Below are positions 59,276-64,000 of a stretch of DNA of 64,000 nucleotides, piece by piece (within the stretch, counting starts at the first letter, position 1; each line of letters starts with the position of its first letter). Made by a program: the position numbers and the translations under genes. The notes under the pieces are model-generated. The model was given only the letters and a program-made list of their open reading frames with translations, made no database searches and was not told the DNA's origin. Origin of the DNA: Lysobacterales bacterium (GTDB lineage: Bacteria > Pseudomonadota > Gammaproteobacteria > Xanthomonadales > Xanthomonadaceae); contig JAEKKX010000006.1 of the NCBI GenBank assembly GCA_019510125.1, positions 372,001-436,000 on the forward strand, in the 5' to 3' direction.

Positions 59276-59856
59276 GGCAATATATCGACGCGCGCCTGGA
59301 GCGCGCCGTGGCGGTGATGCAGGCGCTGGCGGCGGACGCGTCGATCCGCGACCAGTTGGCGACTTGCGCCGCTCGCTGCGTCGAGTCCATGCGCAGCGGC
59401 CACAAGCTGCTGCTCGCGGGCAATGGCGGCAGCGCAGCAGACGCCCAGCACATCGCCGCGGAGTTCGTCAGCCGCTTCGCCTTCGATCGCCCCGGCCTGC
59501 CCGCCATCGCGCTGACGACGGACACTTCCATCCTCACCGCGATCGGCAACGACTATGGCTACGAGAAGGTGTTCGAACGCCAGTTGCAGGCGCTCGGGGC
59601 GGCGGGCGACGTGTTCATCGCGTACTCCACGTCCGGTCGCTCGCCGAACGTCCTGGCGGGGCTGCGCGAAGCCCGCGCACGAGGCGTCTATTGCATCGGC
59701 CTGACCGGCGCGGGCGAAGGGGCCATGGCGCCCCTGTGCGACGTGCTGCTGCGCGTGCCCAGCACCGATACCGCCGAGATCCAGCAGGGCCATGCCGTAC
59801 TCGGCCACATCCTGTGTGGTCTCGTCGAGGACGCGATGTTCGCGCGCGCCCAATGA
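59272..59856 (+). CDS. gmhA: Sedoheptulose-7-phosphate isomerase (GmhA-like SIS protein)
   Basis: A 194-residue SIS-domain isomerase. [20 protein letters not shown] is the substrate-phosphate site, and [17 protein letters not shown] with [18 protein letters not shown] completes the core. It converts sedoheptulose 7-phosphate to D-glycero-D-manno-heptose 7-phosphate, feeding HddA. Start and stop overlap the flanking genes (ATGA). Clustering with hddA and hddC assigns it to GDP-heptose rather than LPS-core ADP-heptose synthesis. Confidence 0.92.
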   Translation: MRQYIDARLERAVAVMQALAADASIRDQLATCAARCVESMRSGHKLLLAGNGGSAADAQHIAAEFVSRFAFDRPGLPAIALTTDTSILTAIGNDYGYEKVFERQLQALGAAGDVFIAYSTSGRSPNVLAGLREARARGVYCIGLTGAGEGAMAPLCDVLLRVPSTDTAEIQQGHAVLGHILCGLVEDAMFARAQ

Positions 59857-60554
59857 AGGAAGCCGTGATCCTGGCCGGCGGGTTCGGCACGCGTCTGCGC
59901 GCCGTGGTCAGCGATGTGCCAAAACCGATGGCGCCGATCGGCGAAGAGCCGTTCCTCGCGCTGCTGATGGCGCACCTGGCGCGGAACGGGTTCGAACGCG
60001 TCCTGCTGTCGGTCGGTTACCTTGCGGACGTCATCGTCGCGCACTTCGGCCATGCCTGGCGTGGCATGGCGGTGGACTACGTGCGGGAGGCCGCGCCGTT
60101 GGGGACCGGCGGGGCCATCCGAGCCGCACTGGCGCACTGCACGGCCGACCATGCCCACGTCTTCAACGGCGACACCTACCTGGGCCTCGATTGCCGGGAG
60201 ACCGAGGCATTATGGGAGTCGCGGCGCACGCCGATCATCGTCGCGCGCGAGGTACCCGACACAGCGCGCTACGGCCGCCTCGAGGTGGGAGCGGACGGCC
60301 ACGTCGCCGGCTTCCTCGAGAAGGCGGTCAGCGGCGGTCCGGGCTGGATCAATGCCGGGTGCTATGTCCTCCCCGTTTCGATCACCGCCGAGTTCCCGCC
60401 CGGGGACCCTTTCTCGTTCGAGACCGACTATCTTCGCGAAGCCGTCGCGTGTCGTCCGGTGCTGGCATGTTCGACCGACGCCGAGTTCATCGACATCGGC
60501 ACGCCGGAGGACTACGCGCGGGCACAGGCGCTGCTGGCGAGCCTCGCCGGATGA
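59853..60554 (+). CDS. hddC: D-glycero-alpha-D-manno-heptose 1-phosphate guanylyltransferase
   Basis: A 233-residue nucleotidyltransferase. The signature [20 protein letters not shown] and [12 protein letters not shown] binds the nucleoside triphosphate. [12 protein letters not shown] holds the metal Asp, and [12 protein letters not shown] with [10 protein letters not shown] is seen near the end. The family also includes glucose- and mannose-1-phosphate enzymes, but the operon partners make heptose 1-phosphate and GTP the probable substrates, giving GDP-D-glycero-alpha-D-manno-heptose. It overlaps gmhA and gmhB by four bases each. Confidence 0.85.
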   Translation: MKEAVILAGGFGTRLRAVVSDVPKPMAPIGEEPFLALLMAHLARNGFERVLLSVGYLADVIVAHFGHAWRGMAVDYVREAAPLGTGGAIRAALAHCTADHAHVFNGDTYLGLDCRETEALWESRRTPIIVAREVPDTARYGRLEVGADGHVAGFLEKAVSGGPGWINAGCYVLPVSITAEFPPGDPFSFETDYLREAVACRPVLACSTDAEFIDIGTPEDYARAQALLASLAG

Positions 60555-61099
60555 GCGAGGCCGCGCGCGCGCTCTTTCTCGACCGGGACGGCGTGATCAA
60601 CCACGATGCGGGCTATACGCATGCGTGGGAGCGTTTCAGATTCGTCGACGGCATTTTCGCGCTGGGCCGTGCCGCGCGCGCGCGGGGCTATCTTCTGGTG
60701 GTGGTGACCAACCAGGCGGGCATCGGCCGAGGCCTGTATACCGAAGCAGACTTCCATGCGCTGACGGCGCGCATGTGCGAACGCTTCGCGCGCGAGGATG
60801 CGCCGATCGCGCGCGTCTATTTCGATCCGACCCATCCCGAGCACGGCCTCGGTGCGTATCGACGCGCGTCGCCGCTGCGCAAGCCCGCGCCGGGCATGCT
60901 GCTCGCCGCGCGGGACGATCTCGGCGTGTCCCTGCCGGCGTCCGTGTTGGTCGGGGACAAGCCATCCGACATCGAGGCCGGACAACGTGCGGGCGTCCGG
61001 GCCACGCTGCTCTATGCTCCGGAAGGTGAAACGCCGATCTGCACGCCGCCGCCGACGGCGGTCGTCCGCACCCTCGAGGAGGCGATCGACTGGCTTTGA
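60551..61099 (+). CDS. gmhB: GmhB-like D,D-heptose 1,7-bisphosphate 7-phosphatase lacking the zinc cysteines
   Basis: A 182-residue HAD phosphatase. ALFLDRDGVINHDAGYTHAW holds the nucleophile DxD motif, VVVTNQAGIGRGLYT is the second motif, and RKPAPGMLLAA with VGDKPSDIEAGQRAG carries the Lys and acidic motifs. In characterised GmhB a loop binds zinc through C-x-H and C-x-C; here the region reads YFDPTHPEHGLGAYRRAS, and the cysteines are missing. It is the last gene of the cluster. The heptose bisphosphatase role comes from context; the loss of the zinc loop may alter anomer preference. Confidence 0.85.
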   Translation: MSEAARALFLDRDGVINHDAGYTHAWERFRFVDGIFALGRAARARGYLLVVVTNQAGIGRGLYTEADFHALTARMCERFAREDAPIARVYFDPTHPEHGLGAYRRASPLRKPAPGMLLAARDDLGVSLPASVLVGDKPSDIEAGQRAGVRATLLYAPEGETPICTPPPTAVVRTLEEAIDWL

Positions 61100-61130
61100 T
61101 GCGTCGGCCGCCGCGGAAGTGCCGCCATGA

Positions 61131-61162
61131 AAAAACCCCGCCGTGAGGCGGGGTTTCTTGTT
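61131..61162. terminator. Bidirectional terminator between the glycan cluster and the metalloprotease gene
   Basis: A 10-bp stem AAACCCCGCC / GGCGGGGTTT with loop GTGA. T-rich sequence follows on the plus strand, and a six-base A run precedes it, which is a T run for minus-strand transcripts. It serves both convergent transcripts. Confidence 0.88.
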
Positions 61163-61190
61163 GCGGATCGGATGCTGCGCAGCACCCGGT

Positions 61191-63533
61191 TCAGGGGGTC
61201 AGCGCCCAGCCCGGCGCATAGCCTGCGAGGTAGGGCGTCTCGAAGTTGCCGTTGCCGAGGCTGCGCCACAGGTACAGGTAACCCGTGGTGGCATTGCCCC
61301 ACACCAGGTCGCCACGCCCATCGCCGTTGAGGTCGCCCGAGGTCATGATGCGGTAGTCGGTACCGACCGACTTGACGCCTGTCGAGGTCACGGTGGCGCC
61401 ATTCATGAACCAGTACGCCATCAGGCCCTGCGTGGTCTCCTCCCACACGATGTCGGAAGTGCCGTCGCCGTTGAGGTCGGTCACCGCCGCGATGTTCCAG
61501 CCGGCGGCGATGCCCGCCACGAACGACGTATCGAAGGTGCCGTCGCCGCGGCTGCGCCACAGGTAAAGGTAGCCGTTGGTCAGATTGCGCCACAGGATGT
61601 CGCCGCGGCCATCGCCGTCGAAGTCTCCAGCGCCCACGATGCGGTAGTCGGTGCCGACCGTGCGGACCCCAGTGGAGGTCGCGGTCGTGTCGTTCATCAG
61701 CCAATACGCCATCTGGCCCGCGGACGGGTTCTCCCAGATGATGTCGTCCTTGCCGTCGCCGTTGAGGTCGGCCAGGCGCGCAATGCTCCAGCCGGTTCCG
61801 ATCGCCCCCAGCCACGGCGTGGTGAACGTGCCGTTGCCGTTGCTGCGCCACAGGTAGTGGTAGTTGTTGGTGGTGTCGCGCCAGATGATGTCAGCGGCGC
61901 CGTCGCCGTTGAGGTCGCCGGTACCGGCGATGCGGAAGTTGGTGCCGACGCTCTGGACCCCCGTGCTCACCACGGTGGTGTTGTTCATCAGCCAATACGC
62001 GAACTGACCCGAGGACTGGTTGTACCACAGCAGGTCGGTGAGGCCGTTGGCGTTGATGTCGTTGCGGAACCTGCCCGGGAACGGCACCGCCGGGCTGCGG
62101 AACTGCGCCACCAGCGGCATCGAGATGTTCAGGCTGGCCGCGTTGTTGGCGTTGGCGGTGCCGGTCGGGCGACCGGTGTCGGCGTAGGTGACGCTCGGGT
62201 TGCCGAAGTAGCCGATGTTGAACTGGCTGCTGTTCGCCAGGCGGTAGGCCATGACCGTGTAGAAGCCGGTCGAGGTCGACTCGCGGTAGCCGTAGGAATA
62301 CGAGTGGGTGCCCGAATCGCCGCCGCTGTCCTCGACGTTGTGCTGCTGGCCCATGTTGTGGCCGAGTTCGTGCGCGAACGCGGTGTCGACGCAGCTGTAG
62401 GTCCGGCCGTCGGTCTCGTCGACGTCGGTGCCGTCGCTGACGACGGAGTAGCCGAAGTCGGCGTCGGTGTTGTCGATCGGGAAGCCGCCGCCGCCGAGCA
62501 GCCAGGCGATGCCGCAGCCGCCCTGTTCGGGCGACTTGAGCGGACGCAGCAGCGCCACCAGGTCGCCGCCGTACTGGTCGCGGGCGGTGCGCAGCGGGGC
62601 CAGTTCGGCCGGCACCGTCTGCGGGCTGCAGCTCGTGGTGGTGCAGGTCACGCCGGTCACGGCTTCCAGCGCCGTTTCGTTGCTGTTGGTGTCGGTGTAG
62701 GCGACCTGCAGCGTCTTGACCAGGCGGATGCGCGGGGTCACCTGGCTGTTGGCGTAGGCCTGGTTGGACAGGGCGACGAGGTTGGCGACGCGGGTCTCGG
62801 CGGCGGAGGCGCTGCCGAGCTTGCTGACCAGGCCGTTGGTGTAGCCGACGACGACGTCCACCGTCTGCGCCGGAGTGGCCTTGGTGTCGAACGTGGCCGA
62901 CGCGGCAGCGGCGGTCCGCTTGCTGGCGAGGGCGGCGGCGGCGGCGGTCGGGCGGACCAGCATGTCGTTGTCGCGGGCGCCCGGCATGCGGTTGCCGTCG
63001 ATCACGCGGCTCGGATCGGTCTCGACCAGCCAGGCGCGGCCGCCGGCGGTGGTCAGGCGCAGGGCCTCGGTCCCGCGCTGGCCGATGCGGCCGAAGACCG
63101 CCTTCTCGCCGAAGGTGATGACCGCGTCCTGGCCGTCGGCGGTGCGGCCGATCCAGGACCAGTTGCCGTCGAGGCCTTCCTCGATGCGCTGGAAGGCGAT
63201 GCGCACGGTTTCGCCGGAGGGCGTGGGCAGCTCGATCGCGCGCCCCTTGGCGGCGGCGTTCAGCGCGTGGGACTCGCTCAGTTGCACCGCGCGGTAGGTT
63301 TCCGCGCCGCGCTGGATCGTCTCGCGGCCGGGCGTGTAGGCGAGCAGGGCGCCATGGTCGGGCAGCGACGCGAACGTGGCGTGCCGGGTGGCAGCGGCCA
63401 GCGGGGTGGTGCGAAGCGTCTGCGGCGCCGCGGTCGACCGCGAGGCGATGGAGGACGAATCGGCGTCCTGCCGGTCGGCGGCGCACCCGGCGAGGGCCAG
63501 GGCTGCGGTCACGCTGAGGAAGAGATGGCGCAT
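61191..63533 (-). CDS. Lipoprotein metzincin metalloprotease with C-terminal FG-GAP-like repeats
   Basis: A 780-residue exported protein. The signal ends in LALAGC, a lipobox. After a ~200-residue N-terminal region comes a reprolysin-like protease domain. It has the zinc motif HELGHNMGQQH (His388, His392, His398, Glu389) and the Met-turn YTVMAYR. Residues about 490-780 are three long repeats of ~97 residues. Each contains AYWLMN, STGV-x-SVGT-x-x-RI, a DLNGDG-type calcium loop, W-R/E and YLYLWRS elements, and resembles FG-GAP/VCBS propeller blades. It is probably a secreted or surface protease that binds glycan or protein. It converges on the glycan cluster; its product could act at the same surface. 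Confidence 0.92.
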   Translation of the reverse strand: MRHLFLSVTAALALAGCAADRQDADSSSIASRSTAAPQTLRTTPLAAATRHATFASLPDHGALLAYTPGRETIQRGAETYRAVQLSESHALNAAAKGRAIELPTPSGETVRIAFQRIEEGLDGNWSWIGRTADGQDAVITFGEKAVFGRIGQRGTEALRLTTAGGRAWLVETDPSRVIDGNRMPGARDNDMLVRPTAAAAALASKRTAAAASATFDTKATPAQTVDVVVGYTNGLVSKLGSASAAETRVANLVALSNQAYANSQVTPRIRLVKTLQVAYTDTNSNETALEAVTGVTCTTTSCSPQTVPAELAPLRTARDQYGGDLVALLRPLKSPEQGGCGIAWLLGGGGFPIDNTDADFGYSVVSDGTDVDETDGRTYSCVDTAFAHELGHNMGQQHNVEDSGGDSGTHSYSYGYRESTSTGFYTVMAYRLANSSQFNIGYFGNPSVTYADTGRPTGTANANNAASLNISMPLVAQFRSPAVPFPGRFRNDINANGLTDLLWYNQSSGQFAYWLMNNTTVVSTGVQSVGTNFRIAGTGDLNGDGAADIIWRDTTNNYHYLWRSNGNGTFTTPWLGAIGTGWSIARLADLNGDGKDDIIWENPSAGQMAYWLMNDTTATSTGVRTVGTDYRIVGAGDFDGDGRGDILWRNLTNGYLYLWRSRGDGTFDTSFVAGIAAGWNIAAVTDLNGDGTSDIVWEETTQGLMAYWFMNGATVTSTGVKSVGTDYRIMTSGDLNGDGRGDLVWGNATTGYLYLWRSLGNGNFETPYLAGYAPGWALTP

Positions 63534-63810
63534 GAGGACTCTCGACTGTGGGCTCCGGCGAGCGGAGCAGGGGGGGCTAGGATACGCTCAAGCGGTGTCG
63601 ACCCGCATCCGGTGGGAGGACCGGGCGGGCCCGGACATGAGAGCGAGGGCGCACCAGGATGGCAACCGGGTTCACAGTCCCGGAAAAACGGTTCGGACGG
63701 GGGTCTTTCCGGATTCTAGAGGGTGCGCCGCGCTTTTTCATGCATCGTCTCGGCCGTGGCCGTTCAGGATCGCGGCCCTTCGGGAGGTCGGTCATCCGGC
63801 GGTTCGGCCT
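63534..63810. promoter_or_regulatory. Intergenic region upstream of the metalloprotease gene
   Basis: These 277 bases lie between the metalloprotease start and the stop of the next minus-strand gene. On the minus strand a TATCCT (rc of 63581-63586) may be the -10 box for the protease gene. A TAGAAT-like box (near 63715) lies further upstream. No other gene is supported. Confidence 0.35.
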
Positions 63811-64000
63811 TCAGCGCCCGGGAATCCGGCAGCAGCGCCACCCGGCCTTGAGCGTGCCCGGTGTTCCCCCGTTGTTCTTCGCCGAACAGGTGCTGCCCGA
63901 AGCGTAGACCAGCGGCATGTCCCAACTGTCCGATTCGCAGTTCACCGAGGCGCTGCCGTACCCGGCCGGGCAGGCGGCCGTCGCCACCACGCTGGCGGTG
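63811..64000 (-). CDS. C-terminus of a secreted cysteine-rich protein (partial, N-terminus beyond right edge)
   Basis: About 62 residues are visible, ending at TGA 63811-63813. The segment includes VATAACPAGYGSASVNCESD, then STCSAKNNGGTPGTLKAGWR and a final CCRIPGR. Five or more cysteines suggest a disulfide-rich extracellular C-terminal domain; I recall similar CPAGY...GWRCCR endings in xanthomonad secreted proteins. The upstream part of the gene is outside the window, so its main function cannot be judged. Confidence 0.65.
   Translation of the reverse strand, partial: TASVVATAACPAGYGSASVNCESDSWDMPLVYASGSTCSAKNNGGTPGTLKAGWRCCRIPGR

Noticed and set aside
45002-61099. Glycan cluster considered as a recently acquired island
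   Set aside because: No mobile-element genes, no flanking direct repeats or tRNA, and base composition looks similar to the neighbours by eye; transfer cannot be claimed without computation.

Overview
The window is GC-rich, densely coded chromosome of a gamma-proteobacterium, most likely Xanthomonadaceae (Lysobacter/Luteimonas type). The main evidence is a Clp-type CRP regulator and an enterobacterial-type SpeD that look almost Xanthomonas-like, a xanthomonad-type PilU, a Lys/Ala-rich histone H1-like protein, and secreted proteins with FG-GAP-like repeats. This assignment rests on recalled family resemblance, not on a database search. I see no insertion sequence, integrase, phage gene or CRISPR array.

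Layout. 1-3162 (minus): a RiPP-type locus with an HlyD adaptor, a graspetide-type ATP-grasp ligase and a C39-peptidase ABC exporter cut by the left edge; no precursor peptide is visible. 3548-12336: housekeeping and scattered genes, namely an EreA/ChaN-like secreted protein, dusB, a YegP-like protein, ribokinase with a CNT nucleoside transporter, a GGDEF protein with a degenerate GGQEF site, a GDT1-family manganese exporter behind a yybP-ykoY (Mn2+) riboswitch, and an aldo/keto reductase. 12428-15313 (minus): ECF sigma factor, membrane anti-sigma-like protein and PDZ protein. 15437-19237: SPFH protein/NfeD, a lipoprotein, gcvT and gcvH. 19238-20178 is the longest stretch without a gene; its right half appears to be a ~400-nt leader of the histone-like gene at 20179. 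20810-26866: a serine hydrolase, two metallopeptidases, a zinc-ribbon protein and an acetyltransferase.

26871-31767: clp and speD (divergent), coq7 with a GlcF-like Fe-S protein, rplM-rpsI and tRNA-Gln(CUG). 32078-36418: a hemerythrin-like protein, a DUF3050 protein, an AHL synthase/LuxR quorum-sensing pair with a candidate lux box, and a 2OG-Fe dioxygenase. 36502-38962: tyrosine catabolism (fumarylacetoacetate hydrolase and maleylacetoacetate isomerase) with a membrane protein between them. 39048-42097: pilU, two envelope coiled-coil proteins and a DUF465 protein. 42274-45005: reverse transsulfuration (cystathionine beta-synthase with a 15-bp coding tandem repeat, then cystathionine gamma-lyase).

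45002-61099 is the most distinctive region: a ~16-kb cluster of fourteen co-directional genes, most of them overlapping at start/stop codons. It encodes Wzm/Wzt (with a C-terminal glycan-recognition-type extension), several methyltransferases, two giant fused glycosyltransferases, an epimerase, an anchored FG-GAP-like protein, and a full set for GDP-D-glycero-alpha-D-manno-heptose synthesis (GmhA, HddA, a GmhB lacking the usual zinc cysteines, HddC). Together these suggest assembly and ABC export of a heptose-containing, probably methylated surface glycan. Convergent to it, beyond a bidirectional terminator, lies a lipoprotein metzincin protease whose C-terminal repeats resemble those of the FG-GAP-like protein inside the cluster. 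The right edge cuts a cysteine-rich secreted-type protein.
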